DNA from: Diploptera punctata
Taxonomy: Eukaryota; Arthropoda; Insecta; Blattodea; Blaberidae
Length of the DNA: 64,000 nt
Assembly: GCA_030220185.1 (NCBI GenBank)
Contig: JASPKZ010004571.1
Span: 372,001-436,000, forward strand
Reading direction: 5' to 3'
Shown: in pieces, positions 45,600-56,329 of the stretch
Layout of the letters: every line of letters begins with the position of its first letter
Numbering within the stretch: position 1 is the first letter of the stretch
Translations under genes and position numbers: made by a program
Notes under the pieces: model-generated
Seen by the model: the letters and a program-made list of their open reading frames with translations, nothing else
The model's database searches: none
Told to the model about the DNA's origin: nothing

Positions 45600-46495
45600 C
45601 TGCAGTATCGGCGACCCATTGTCACCATCGTCAGCTGTTTTCACGACTGTCATTTTTTTCTTTTGCCGGTAATTATCCAAACTGCCATCTGGTGTTCTTT
45701 TGAAGGAATTATTTTCTAAACTGCCATCTGGTGTTCTTTTGAATGAATCATTTTCTAAACTGCCATCTGTTGCATTTTTGAAGAACTTTGAAATCAAGCT
45801 CGGTTCGTCTGGAATCTCGAAGTTCATGGTTCTAGTATATATTTTTTTGAATATATATTTTTTCCCCAAACTGTTAAATCCAAAGATTTAGATAGATGTT
45901 TCAAAAGTTTGTTTTTTTTTCAATCCCATGATGCTCTAATAAACTATGTGCTGCTATAGCTGATTTTTCAATTTCTCCATTCTTTATGTTTCTGAAGTGT
46001 TCTTTTTTACGAGTTTCCAAGTTCCTTTTTGTTTTTCCTATATATATCTTGTTACAAACTTTGCAATCAATTTGATAAATTCCAGATTTTTTGTTGTCTG
46101 GGGTGTTACATTTATTATTAGTTAACAGAAGATTACCCAGGCTGAATTTGTTAATTGGAGCCAATGTTATATTAAATTTTCTGATTTTTTTTTAACTTAT
46201 TATGAACTTCAGGATGATAAGTAAATTTCTTGAATTTTACATCTTTCTTGGAATCATGTTGTAGGGTGGTGTATTCCTGTAACCTTTTCTGTTGTTTAAA
46301 TTTCTTTAATTTATTCTTTATTATGTCTTCATCAAAACCATTTATTTTAGCAACATGTACAATATGATTATATTCCTTGTCAAAATCTTCTACATTAAGT
46401 GGAATATTTATCAATATGTGTAATAGACTATTGAAAATTGCATGTTTATGTGACAAATGATTAAAACCTGAAGATTTTATGTAGTATCTTTATTA
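45600..46495 (-). pseudogene. PLE fragment: linker, GIY-YIG endonuclease and 39-bp repeats
   Basis: Minus strand starts RYYIKSSGFNHLSHKHAIFN (end of the RT module), runs through IVHVAKINGFDEDIIKNKLK and, after a frame change near 46170, gives SGIYQIDCKVCNKIYIGKTK with RKKEHF and AAHSLLEHH. The GIY...YIG pair with following R and H residues is the endonuclease that nicks the target in canonical PLEs. The RT catalytic part is absent. Downstream are three 13-residue repeats around TPDGSLENNSF (45678-45794). Confidence 0.88.
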
Positions 46496-46655
46496 ACCAC
46501 GAGGGAAAATCAAGCTTTGCTAAGCACGTACTGAAAGGGGGTTCAATTTAACATAATCGATAAGACAATGTCAACCTTACATAAAGAGAATAACTACAAA
46601 ATCAACATCCTTGAAGACATCAGCATTTTAAAAGAAGCAAAGAACACAAGCATTC
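46496..46655. other. unassigned
   Basis: Nothing recognised. Confidence 0.3.
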
Positions 46656-46656
46656 A

Positions 46657-47250
46657 TCCATAGTAATTCTGCCCGAGGGCAGGTCTTTCACTGCAATCAT
46701 GCTATGCTTTGCAGCTTTACTAGGGAATTATAGGTGTGGTAGCTTCCCGTTGCTTTCCACACCGATGAAGGATGATGATGATGATGATTGCAGAATGATT
46801 GAAAATAGTGAAATAAAAATAAATGTTCTTCCTTTATTAATATTTTTGTGCCCAATTAATGTTTTAAATTCTTTGTGAAGAGCATTTAAGATTGAATTTC
46901 ATATAATAAAATTTCGGGAAGGGATAAGCCAAAATGTTGAGGGAATAATTATTAGTCCTAATAATGTTCTGATTCAGTTTAGTGAGAGACTATTTCGAAA
47001 AATTCGTGCATTTTTTCGGATTTTCGAGTGCACCAAAATATCCTTCATACTAGACTTAAAATAATCTATTTTATTATATAAGTTCCGTATCTTTACGATT
47101 TCACCTAAAATAATTGATGATTTTCGGGGACTGTTGGCCCTAAGCAGTTTCCTGACATTTGTCTTACAGGTGAGGAAAACCTCCGAAAAAAAACTCACCC
47201 AGGAGCCTGTCCCGACGGGGAATCGAACCCGAGCCCGCTATGTGACAATG
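46657..47250 (-). mobile_element. SINE-1, subfamily B, split by about 325 bp
   Basis: 46657-46787 is the 3' half and 47113-47250 the 5' half of one SINE. The middle (46788-47112) is AT-rich and matches nothing else here. The tRNA head is cut off at 47250 by the RTE-A copy that follows. Confidence 0.75.
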
Positions 47251-47338
47251 TTTGGATCAAAGAGAGACGAACAGACAGCAGGTGAATGGAGAAGACTCTA
47301 GTAGCCATATGGGAAGTGAGATACAATAAGACAGTTAA

Positions 47339-48148
47339 ATGCGTAGTCTGCGATGGGCAGGACATTTGGTACGAAAGGAGAATCAAAATAATTTGCAGTA
47401 CTCTTTACATCAATTAAATCAGCTATGCCAAGAATATAATTTCAAAATATTGAAAGAAAAAACAAAAATAATGGCATTTTGGGGAAACGATCATATAAGA
47501 TCAAAAATCGTAATAGACAACAAACCTCTGGAACAAGTAACAAATTTTAATTATTTGGGTTGTAATTTTACTATACACACAAAAACTGAAAGAGACATAC
47601 ATATGAAACTGTCGAAATTTCAAATGATATGCGGAACTATATATAAAACATTAAAGAATAAAACAAGAAGAGATACTAGATTGAAGTTTTATAAAACATT
47701 GGGAGTTCCTGCATTACTTTATGGGGACGAAACTTGGGTAATGAGCAAAAAACTGCAAAGTAGAATACAAAGCGCAGAAATGAACTTCCTTAGAAGAACA
47801 AACGACTGCACAAGATTGTATCGGATAAGGAATGATGATATAAGAACAGAGTTAAATATATATCCATTGGATGAGAAAATCAGAGAATATAGAGAGAAAT
47901 GGTTTACGCACGTGGAAAGAATGAATGTATCAAGATTACCAAGAGCAGCATTCAGCTACAAGCCAAGAGGTTCAAGGAATGTAGGAAGACCAGTGAAGAG
48001 ATGGACAGACAACTGTGAGGCGGAACAGGCAATTTGCCTAGCCCGTGAAGTGAAGAAGAAGAAGAAGAACGAGAATGAAAGAGAAGTATGGAAACTTCTC
48101 AGGAGAACCAGATGGAAAGCACTCAGTAGTAGGCCAAGAATGAGGTAG
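47339..48148 (+). CDS. chimeric 269-codon open frame across nested LINEs
   Basis: The frame opens in RTE-A (SLRWAGHLVRKENQ), runs through the whole LINE-G insertion including its GAA tail as KKKKK, and closes in RTE-A again (REVWKLLRRTRWKALSSRPR). It is an accidental product of the insertion phase. No promoter is evident. Without a transcript it should not be treated as a gene. Confidence 0.4.
   Translation: MRSLRWAGHLVRKENQNNLQYSLHQLNQLCQEYNFKILKEKTKIMAFWGNDHIRSKIVIDNKPLEQVTNFNYLGCNFTIHTKTERDIHMKLSKFQMICGTIYKTLKNKTRRDTRLKFYKTLGVPALLYGDETWVMSKKLQSRIQSAEMNFLRRTNDCTRLYRIRNDDIRTELNIYPLDEKIREYREKWFTHVERMNVSRLPRAAFSYKPRGSRNVGRPVKRWTDNCEAEQAICLAREVKKKKKNENEREVWKLLRRTRWKALSSRPRMR
47388..48070 (+). 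mobile_element. LINE-G nested in RTE-A
   Basis: Flanks GAGAATCAAA (47378-47387) and GAGAATGAAA (48071-48080), one mismatch. Encodes KILKEKTKIMAFWGNDHIRS, FNYLGCNFTIHTKTERDIHM, LLYGDETWVMSKKLQ, RMNVSRLPRAAFSYKPRGSR and GRPVKRW without a stop. The terminal hairpin AGGCA-ATT-TGCCT is at 48027-48039, followed by the GAA tail. Confidence 0.92.
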
Positions 48149-48171
48149 GAGAAAAACGTTAATCATGATAT

Positions 48172-48498
48172 CCATCATCCATAGTAATTCTGCCCAAAGG
48201 CAGGTCCTTCACTGCAATTATAGCATTTTCATGCTATGCCTGCAAGTTTACTAGGGAATTGTAGGTGTGATAGCTTCCCGTTGCTTTCTACACCGGTGAA
48301 GGATGGCGATGATTATAATGAGAAGGATGATGATGATGATGATGGCCATATGATTTCAGGGACCGTTTGGGCCTTAAAGTTTTCCTGACATTTGTCTTAC
48401 AGGTGAGGAAAAACCTCACCCAGAAAAACTGCCCCGACCGGGGATCGAACCCGCTGCGTGACAAGGCAGCACGCTACCTCGAGACCACAGCGGTGGAC
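48172..48498 (-). mobile_element. SINE-1, subfamily A, nested in RTE-A
   Basis: AATCATGATAT at 48161-48171 and 48499-48509. A short deletion removes part of the head near 48415 and 48450. Confidence 0.95.
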
Positions 48499-48536
48499 AA
48501 TCATGATATGAGGGAAGTAATTTATAAAGAAGATAA

Positions 48537-49249
48537 ATAAATTAATGGAAGAATATAAAAAATGGGGACTGAATATAAATTTACAGAAAACAGAATATAT
48601 GTGTTTGGGAAAGGATGTGGATGACCTCATACTTGAAACAGGGAAAATAAAAAAATGTGAATTTTTTAAATATCTTGGGTCAATAATTACAAGTTTAGGT
48701 ACCTGTGAGAGAGATGTACGGGCTAAAATTGCAATGGCAAACAATGCAACTAAGACATTACATGGAGTAATCTGAAACAAAAATATTACAAAGGAAACTA
48801 AAATGAAAATTTATAAGAGCATAATACAGAATATTTTGTCATATGGAAGCGAAACTTGGTCTTTGACGGAATTACAAAAGAATAAAATTAGAACAGTTGA
48901 ATTCGATTATTTTAGAAGAAGCCTCCAAAAAACAAGACAGGATAAAATAAGAAATGAATTCCTTTTGGAGAGAAATGCAGGTCACCACATCTGTTGTTAA
49001 GAGGATTGAAAATCAAACGCTTAAATGGTATGGCCATGTACAAAGAATGGAAAATGAAAGATGGCCAGAAAATATATACCAATGGTCACCCCCTGGAAGC
49101 AATAAACGTGGTAGACCAAGATGGAAATGGAAAACCTACGTCAGAACAATAATGGAGGATAGGAATTTGGAAGAGGGAGATTGGAATGATAGAGATACAT
49201 GGAAACTGAAGACGGCAAACCTATAAGTGAGGGAAAGCCGAAGAAGAAG
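48537..49249 (+). mobile_element. LINE-M nested in RTE-A
   Basis: Flanked by AGAAGATAA (48528-48536, 49251-49259). Encodes WGLNINLQKTEYMCLGKDVD, KYLGSIITSLGTCERDVRAK, SYGSETWSLTELQKNK, WYGHVQRMENERWPENIYQW and RGRPRWKWKTYV. A stop after HGVI and a frameshift near 48960. GAA tail. Confidence 0.9.
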
Positions 49250-49361
49250 AAGAAGATAATTGGAAAACATAGCTCAAGACAGGGATATCTTTATGGAGAG
49301 CTTAGTTTCGCGCGCTGCGTCCATGAATCTACGGTCCAATAGTGTGCCAGTGAGTATTTAG

Positions 49362-49844
49362 ATTTGTTAGTTACTCTTCTTTACTTTAAGTTTATCTTTG
49401 CCCTAACGACGTTGTATTTTCACGGTCTATATAATGAAAACATGTGATTTTTTAACACAAGATTATCACTGCCGTAGACAGAGAAGGTCGCTAAGAGTGA
49501 AAGCGCCTACAATTTTTTAGACTGCTCTCATTAACTGCAAACGTTCGCCAGATGCATAATAATGGAGGAACGCACTGCAAGGTGAGGAGTCGAAGTAAGG
49601 ATAAGTTTCTCGGTGTTCCAATTCCTCAGTTGAAAATTTTTTCCAATCAACCAATTCTCTTTCTGAGGTTGTTGCTTACATCACAAAAGCACTTAAAACT
49701 AATCTATTTTGGCTATCGTAATTATTCTCAATCATTTTATTGATTTGTCTAAACAGAAAACTTTATCTCTGATCCAGATCCTTTTTATACATTTTTTAAC
49801 CTCTGTAGTTATTTCGCATAAAAAATCTCGGTTATGTCCACTAA
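49362..49844. other. unassigned
   Basis: Two 63-codon frames without recognisable motifs. Confidence 0.3.
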
Positions 49845-50480
49845 GTATATTACGATGCGAGTTGGGAAGTGGATTTTACAGAATCGACGAAAATTTTTAA
49901 AAGCCTCTCTATCGCTCGGTTTTTAATTTCCGAGATTCTGTAAAACACTTCACAAATAAGCGTTGTACATTATTTTTTGCGAGATGGTATTTTCAAAATA
50001 ATAAATAATAGTAAAATAATAGCATCTTTGTTGGAAATATTTACGTTCATTTTAAACAATTGACTAACGTTAAGAGTGTGGGCAATGTTTATTAGTTGAA
50101 AGAACAGAAGGCCGTGAGACCAATTTAGTGATAAAGTGACGGCAAGTACGTATGTATTGATTTATATTGTTTCAAATATAGTTCAGTTCACTTAAAGTAC
50201 AGTGATTTGTTTCGAATAATGTATATTAACACTGCCTTTTGGATATTTTTGTATATACATTGTATGTACGGTACATAGAGGGCAGTGGTTTTACTTCCCA
50301 TACGCGTTTTGTAATATGTATTATTACAGTATAGTTATTTTATTACAGTATAGTTATTTAGGTTGGCAGCCCCGAAATGTAGGAAGTTGAACATTCAATC
50401 ATGGTCGCCATTGCTGTAAGTACGACAAAACGTACTATGGCGCAAAAAGAACATATTTTTATTATCGTGCTTATCTTCTG
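49845..50480 (+). repeat. U1 repeat, copy 2 (uninterrupted)
   Basis: Complement of 31736-33430 minus its two insertions. It contains the same GAAGTG..ACAGAAT / ATTCTGTAAAACACTTC internal inverted repeat around a TCGCTCGG loop. No coding frame. Confidence 0.8.
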
Positions 50481-50514
50481 TTTTATACACAAGTTGAAAT
50501 TTTTATAGTAACGA

Positions 50515-50680
50515 AATGATTGAAGGTAACGACCGAGCGATTTAGCGTTTGAGACTCGTGTTCGGGAGGCTCATGTTTCAAATCCCGTTTCGACCAACCT
50601 GAGTTATTTTCCTGGTTTTCCCTAATCATAAAGGCAAATGTTGGGTCGGAATTCCATTACCGGACTCATTTCATATCAGT
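50515..50680 (+). mobile_element. SINE-7 copy
   Basis: GACCGAGCGATTTAGCG then TTTCAAATCCCG at B-box distance, followed by CCTGGTTTTCCCTAATCA. The complement of a related block is at 11635-11720. Confidence 0.55.
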
Positions 50681-50729
50681 AGATAAAAAACAAATCATGA
50701 CTCTAAAGAAAATCATATATTAATAAATG

Positions 50730-51052
50730 TCCACCGCTGTGGTCTCGAGGTAGCGTGCTGCCTTGTCACACAGCAGGCCTGGGTTCGATCCCCGGTCGGG
50801 ACGGTTTTTCTGGGTGAGGTTTTTATCGGGGTTTTTCCTCACCTGTAAGACAAATGTCAGGAAAACTTTAAGGCCCAAACGTTCCCCGAAATCATATGAC
50901 CATCATCCGTATCATCATCCTTCACCGGTGTGGAAAGCAACGGGAAGCTACCACACCTATAATTCCCTAGTAAAGCTGCAAAGCATAGCATTAAAATGCT
51001 ATGATTTCAGTGAAAGACCTGCCCTCGGGCAGAATTACTATGGATGGATGGA
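50730..51052 (+). mobile_element. SINE-1, subfamily A
   Basis: Full-length with (GGAT)n end. An imperfect ATATTAATA flank occurs on both sides. The GAAA loop is changed in this copy. Confidence 0.93.
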
Positions 51053-52094
51053 TATTAATATATGTATAAATAAAGCAATATCACACATAAGCTGACATTT
51101 TATGGCTCATATCATGCACTGGACATTGTTTTACAACTAAGTTTCCTCTGCTGGCCACATATTGCACTGTACGCAACAATGTAATAATTGTATTTTCTTG
51201 CGAATCGCCATAACTGCCGAATTTAGACGACCGAGACCCCATGCAGAATCATCACATGTCACATCACAAGCTGTACAATCCTTTTTTCTTTTTCTTTCGT
51301 TTTTCCCATGAGTGTTACTATCAATGGCGTATCTTACCTTGACATGCTCCAAAATTTGTTAATGCTACAACTGAATGAGGATTCAGACGATTGTTCATTG
51401 CAGCAAGAAGGAGCGCCTCCTCACTATCACTGTCAGGTTCGCAGCTATCTTAATTGATGCTTCCAGAATGTTGGATAGGAAGAAAAGAACCTTTTGACAA
51501 TTCTCTTATGATTAAGCCTCCGTGATCCCCAGATTTAACCCCATGTATATACTTGTATCGTTTTCACACATTCATTTCTGGAAATGAAAGCTAATACGCC
51601 TTACAGGAACTGTTGCCATGCCAACTTTTCGCAAAAAAAGAGTTAAAGAGAAAATATTGTAACAGATGACCGGGGGTTCTTCCTCAGATAATTTTGCCGT
51701 AAATAATTTACACAGATGTATAATATTTCGCAAATCACTTTATTTCTTTCTACAAATTACCAATTAAAGATCCCTCACAATTTACTTTAATGATTATTCT
51801 GGTTTTAATGTTTATCTTATCACAATTATTTCACAGTCTCCGATGTGTCCACTCACTATAGTTCTCTCTGGCTCTGCTCACTATACCGCTGCCAAATCAC
51901 AACTAACAACGCGCCACAGTATATAAAACTGTTATTCTCCCAGTTATATTATATTATTACAATGCGTGTAAGCGAGTTTAAATTGCGCGGGATGGGCGAG
52001 AATCGCCAGTTAGAGGACCCGCACAACCGGCCGAAGTGTGTGGAGTGTGTTGCCGGACGTTTTCACCACCATCTCCCTCCTCCTTTCAGAAAGA
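51053..52094. other. unassigned, with one possible exon edge and a tiny RTE-A piece
   Basis: Minus strand 51450-51345 reads DSDSEEALLLAAMNNRLNPH and ends at CAAG|GTAAGA, a good splice-donor match, but a stop precedes it closely. 51922-51958 is a 35-base RTE-A scrap (ATATAAAACTGTTATTCT). Nothing else recognised. Confidence 0.3.
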
Positions 52095-52106
52095 TAGATG
52101 GCCTGA

Positions 52107-52447
52107 TGTCCCGCGCCGTAGCCGAGTGGTTAAGGAAGGAAGCCTTGGCGCAGAGCTATGGGACTTGCGCTGGTTCGAGCCTCCATGAAATTTTCTCATG
52201 GTATTTCGAACAGTATGGGACCGGTGCCCACCCAGCATCGTGAGGCATTTGGGTAGCTACAATAAGTAGCGGTTCCAGGTTGAGTAAACCAGCTATAACG
52301 GCTGGGGGACTCGACATGTTGACCACATGTCGCCCCTACACGGGCTAGATGATCATTTACCTCTGTGATTGACACATGTGGATGTGAAGCCAGCAGCCGG
52401 CTGATAGGCTAAGGGCCTTCGAGGCCTGTCGCGCCTTGAAATTAAAT
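52107..52447 (+). mobile_element. SINE-3 with 12-bp TSD
   Basis: TAGATGGCCTGA at 52095-52106 and 52448-52459. Head CGCGCCGTAGCCGAGTGGTT and B-box GGTTCGAGCCTCC. The body carries GACCGGTGCCCACC and the CAGCAGCCGGCTG block. Confidence 0.95.
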
Positions 52448-52589
52448 TAGATGGCCTGAGGCTTCTAGGTTTCGAAATATCTAGAAGATTGTTTTGTGAT
52501 TTGTAATCATGAACAGTAGTTTGTTAATAATTGTCGAAATAAATAAAGTGTTTGGAGAAATTTAAAAAAAAATCAGTGTGCTTATTTAC

Positions 52590-53058
52590 GCCAAAATATC
52601 GCAAAAGGAAAATCGTGGCTATCTTGCCACAATATGGATGCGAGACTCTTACTTTAAGGGAGGAAAAAAGTTTACGAGTGTTTCAGAATAAAGTTTTTAT
52701 GGAAATTTTTGTGGTAAAGAGGGTGGAACAGAAGATGAATGGAGAAAACTGCATAACAGTAAGTTACATGATTTTTATGGAAATCTAGATGTAAAAAGAA
52801 CAGTTAAGTGTGTCTTAGACAGCCATGATCCGGACACCTGACACGAATTGGAATGAAAGAGGTGCTTGGACACTCCTTTTAGGAAAACCAGAAGGAAAAT
52901 ACTCAGTAGATAGACCAAGAATGAGGTGAGAGAATAACATTAGTCATGATTTGAGGGAGGAAATTTTTACAGAGGATGATTGAAGAACATTAGCTAAGAA
53001 TAGGGGTGTATGGAGAGCTTATATCCGTACAGCCATTAACCTACGGGTTCTATAAAAT
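52590..53058 (+). pseudogene. RTE-A 3' end, old copy
   Basis: YGCETLTLREEKSLRVFQNK, GKPEGKYSVDRPRMR and RGVWRAYIRTAINLRVL with many changes. The UACG hairpin is partly kept at 53038. No TSD found. Confidence 0.85.
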
Positions 53059-53142
53059 TAGTTAATTCTATGGTCGTGTTGACACTTATCATTATCTTAC
53101 TCCAAGATCTTATCTGAATTAAATATTTTGTAAGCACTTGCA

Positions 53143-53935
53143 TTAGTCCAACGTCGTAGCCGAGCGGATTATGTCACACTTGCTTGGTAGAGAGCTATGG
53201 AACTCGGCCAATATGGCACCGGTGTCCATTTAGTATCGTTAGGAATTTGGATAGGTACAGTAAGTAGCGCCTGAAAATATATAAAACTATTATTCTACCA
53301 GTTATATTATATGGGTGCGAAACATGGACTCTTGCTTTAAGGGAGGAGAGGAGATTACAAGTATTTGAGAATAAAGTACTTAGGAAAATTTTTGGACCAA
53401 AGAGAGATGAACAGACAAGTGAATGGAGAAGACTTACATAACAGTGAACTACATGGTCTTTATAGGAAGCCAGATTAATAAGAACAGTTAAGTCTCGTAG
53501 ACAGCGATGGGCAGGACATGTTGCACGTATGAGGAATAAAATACTTGCATGGAAACTTCTTGTAGGAAAGCCAGAGGGAAGGCGCCCAGTTGGTAGACCA
53601 AGAATGAGGTGGAAGAATAGCATTAACTATGATTTGAGGGAAGTAGATTATACAGGGAATGATTGGAAAGCATTAGCTCAGGACAGGGATGTATCGAGAG
53701 CTTATGTCCGCGCGGCAATGAACCTACGGGTTCGATAGTGCCAGTGAGTAAGTAAGTACAGTAAGTAGCGCCTCCGAATTGAGAAAACCAGCTTTAACGG
53801 CTAGAGAACCCAACATGATGACAACATGTTACTCCTATACTGGTTCTATGATTAATACATGTGGATGTGAGGCCAGCAATCGGCTGGTAGGCCAAGGGCC
53901 TTCTAGCTCTGTGGCCCCAATGAATTTAGTTTAAG
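53143..53935 (+). mobile_element. SINE-3 copy interrupted by RTE-A
   Basis: CCAACGTCGTAGCCGAGCGG starts it. The body resumes at 53774 (CCGAATTGAGAAAACCAGC) and ends with CGGCTGGTAGGCC. Confidence 0.92.
53273..53755 (+). mobile_element. RTE-A nested in SINE-3, 18-bp TSD
   Basis: GTACAGTAAGTAGCGCCT is perfect on both sides (53255-53272, 53756-53773). Encodes KIYKTIILPVILYGCETWTL, RKIFGPKRDEQTSEWRRL, then after a one-base frameshift RWAGHVARMRN and RPRMRWKNSINYDLREVDYT. UACG hairpin at 53720-53733 and GTAA tail. Confidence 0.97.
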
Positions 53936-54449
53936 TAATTGTGACTGAACGGATATTAATTGCTTCAAGTGTTGTATTATAATTCTAGTGAAAGGTCATA
54001 GAACCATTTCTATGTCAATCCCATTGACTTTAAAACCCGAAAACGGTCTCAATTAAGTTATTTTGTAACACCGTGTTAAGAGAACAGTTGAGAGTCCATT
54101 TATATGAGTGCTCTCTCGTAATTTTCCTCCAGCGTTATATTCAATTATACTGAAATGTTTATAATTAATAACATGCCAGATAAACCAACTAAAAAGCCAT
54201 TTGGGATATATAACATAAAATTAATGGAAATGTAATTAATCAAACCTCTGGGCCTAACATGTAAAACAAAGTAAAATCTCACTACAACAGAGGTAATGTA
54301 TCCGTACCTGGTCTCAATCATTACGCTTCAATCTCCGGAGGGGATTATCTGCAATAAAGGTTATTTAAGTCTGAAATGCTCTATAAATTATACCCTAGTT
54401 TTTCAATTAAAATTGTAGTTTCAATAAAGGTGAAATTATATCGCGAAAA
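53936..54449. other. unassigned
   Basis: Nothing recognised. Confidence 0.35.
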
Positions 54450-55054
54450 TATCACCAGAAAATAAAAAAATAATGGCTTTCAAGGGCGCTCATTCAGTTC
54501 GGACAAAGAAAATATTAGAAAATAGACCATTAGAACAAGTGGTAAAATATAACTTCCTAGGTTACGAAATATCATACACAGCGGAAACAGATATAAATAA
54601 CAAATTAAATAAGTTTAATTATATAACAGGAACACTAAAAAGAACTTTGAAAAATAAAGCCAGGAAAGACTCTATAATGAAATTATACAAGACAATGTCA
54701 GTTCCTATAATTGCTTAAGGATCCGAAACATGGACAGTGACAACACAACAATAGGCCAGAATGCAAGCTGCTGAAATGAAATTCCTCAGACCAAAAGCAG
54801 GATATTAAAGAACGGACAAAAAAATACAACAAAAAATAAGACAACAACTAAAAGTAGAGGAATTAAACACAACAATAGTGAAATACAGAACAAACTGCAA
54901 GGATGACTGAGAATAGAAGGCCAAAAGCAGCATAGAACTATTCAGCACGAGGAAGAAGAAGTTTGGGAAGACAAAACAAGAGATGGAAAGAGCAGCAATT
55001 TGGAGCCAGAACAGGATAGTAAATAAGCCTAAACCGTGACGAAGAAGAAGAAGG
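54450..55054 (+). pseudogene. LINE-G post-RT portion, GAA-tailed
   Basis: MAFKGAHSVRTKKILENRPL, FLGYEISYTAETDINNKLNK and LKRTLKNKARKDSIMKLYKT, a stop, then GSETWTVTTQQ and MQAAEMKFLRPKAGY. Terminal hairpin AGGAT..AAGCCT at 55013-55030. Same subfamily as 16749-17340. Confidence 0.88.
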
Positions 55055-55435
55055 AAATTATATCACTATTTTGTAATTTTGAGTAGGGAAACCTTCACCT
55101 CAGTGTAGCCTACTGACAAAATACTTGTATATTTTATGCATGGATTCAAGTAAATATGACCGTAGTATATTCACTACTATTAAAATGAGATGCATGCGCC
55201 GAACAGATAGCTGTAGTAAGTTGAAAGATATGAAGACATGTTAAAGGAACTTAAAATGAACTCAAGAGCCCTACTAGCAGACATATGGCACTATCAAGAT
55301 ATGTGACATCCGAACGGGGAAAAAAAAAGCAGGGCAATCCTGCATTGCCAAACTGGAGACAGATCAACTGGTACAACTAAGAGATGGACTGAAAAGTTTT
55401 GAGGATCCTAAGAGTCTTGTAGGACTATAACTTGT
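55055..55435. other. unassigned
   Basis: Weak hints of RTE-like sequence (LKELKMNSRALLADIWHYQD) but no clear match. Confidence 0.3.
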
Positions 55436-55439
55436 ATAG

Positions 55440-56002
55440 TGTAACAAGAATTAATAGACTCTAAATACTACAATAAAATTAATACGATTAATAGTAATAA
55501 CTGGAAGGCGCACAAACGTTCACATGAGTCTATTACCAACATAGGAACCCCAAACGAATGGTACCTACCCCTCTAAGGTATAATGAATAACATGTGAATT
55601 TGGAGTGGGGTAAATTACTTTATGGGAGGAGTCATCGCCCTTATAAGGCAAGGACACGTGACAAAACGCTCTCACATACACTCACTCTCATACGTTCTAC
55701 AAGGAATAAGTCCTACAGCAACCGTCCGCGACCTTTAGTAAATTTTAAAATCTTATGTATTTTAAAATCCAAGATAATTAGTAAATCAGAATTTTAAGTG
55801 ATATTAAATACGCGTGGACTTAAATAAACTCATCAACTCCACTCCGAATATTAGTGAGATATGAAACGATTGTAATTATCTATACATTGTTAGTGCAAAA
55901 TTATTCAATAAACTGGAGTAATACGTTTAAATGTATTTACAATTATATAAATAATATAAACATCCCTGAGTTATCATGTTCTACCCTGAGCGAACCGGCA
56001 CA
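55440..56002 (-). mobile_element. solo LTR, longest copy
   Basis: ATAG at 55436-55439 and 56003-56006. In complement it runs TGTGCCGGTTCGC to TTCTTGTTACA, 563 bp. Confidence 0.92.
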
Positions 56003-56059
56003 ATAGCTGATGATTATGGTGATGATATTTTTATGATCTCAAAGTAAATATTCGTTAAT

Positions 56060-56215
56060 GTGAGGAACCTTAACTAAAGAATGTACGGTTAAAAACTATA
56101 ATATAGTTACCTTGTAGGTCCGTCTCCTCAACTTAAATTCTTTTAAAACTCTGTAGGCCTTTCGGGACTAGTCCCATCATCAGCAGAATGCATTAGGTCC
56201 GTTCTTGTTGACCCT
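56060..56215 (-). mobile_element. PLE-like terminal fragment
   Basis: Shares TAGGTCCGTCTCCTCAA and the GGGACTAGTCCC block with 17726-17868. Contains a hammerhead-like core. Confidence 0.55.
56148..56188 (-). ncRNA. hammerhead ribozyme-like core with 6-bp stem I
   Basis: Minus strand ATTCTG-CTGATGA-T-GGGACTAGTCCC-GAAA-GGCC-TA-CAGAGT. ATTCTG pairs with CAGAGT (stem I, one G-U), GGGA with TCCC (stem II), and stem III is two pairs. Invariant boxes are intact; one extra T precedes stem II. Confidence 0.55.
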
Positions 56216-56329
56216 TGTTGAAGCAACAAGCTTTCCCCCATTTATAGGTTTGCCGTCTTCAGTTTCCATTTATCTCTATCATTCCAATCTCCCTCTTCCA
56301 AATTCCTATCATCCAGTGGATACTATGAA

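Larger units (their letters stand above)
47251..49361 (+). mobile_element. RTE-A copy hit by three later insertions
   Basis: Pieces at 47251-47387, 48071-48171, 48510-48536 and 49260-49361 join into one RTE-A 3' end: GSKRDEQTAGEWRRL, LRWAGHLVRKENQ | REVWKLL | MREVIYKED | NWKT. LINE-G, SINE-1 and LINE-M interrupt it, each with a target duplication. Confidence 0.88.

Noticed and set aside
51470..51560. Transposase-like PPxSPDLTP string on the plus strand
   Set aside because: Only about ten residues resemble a mariner third-aspartate block and they contain a stop; no ends or other motifs support it.
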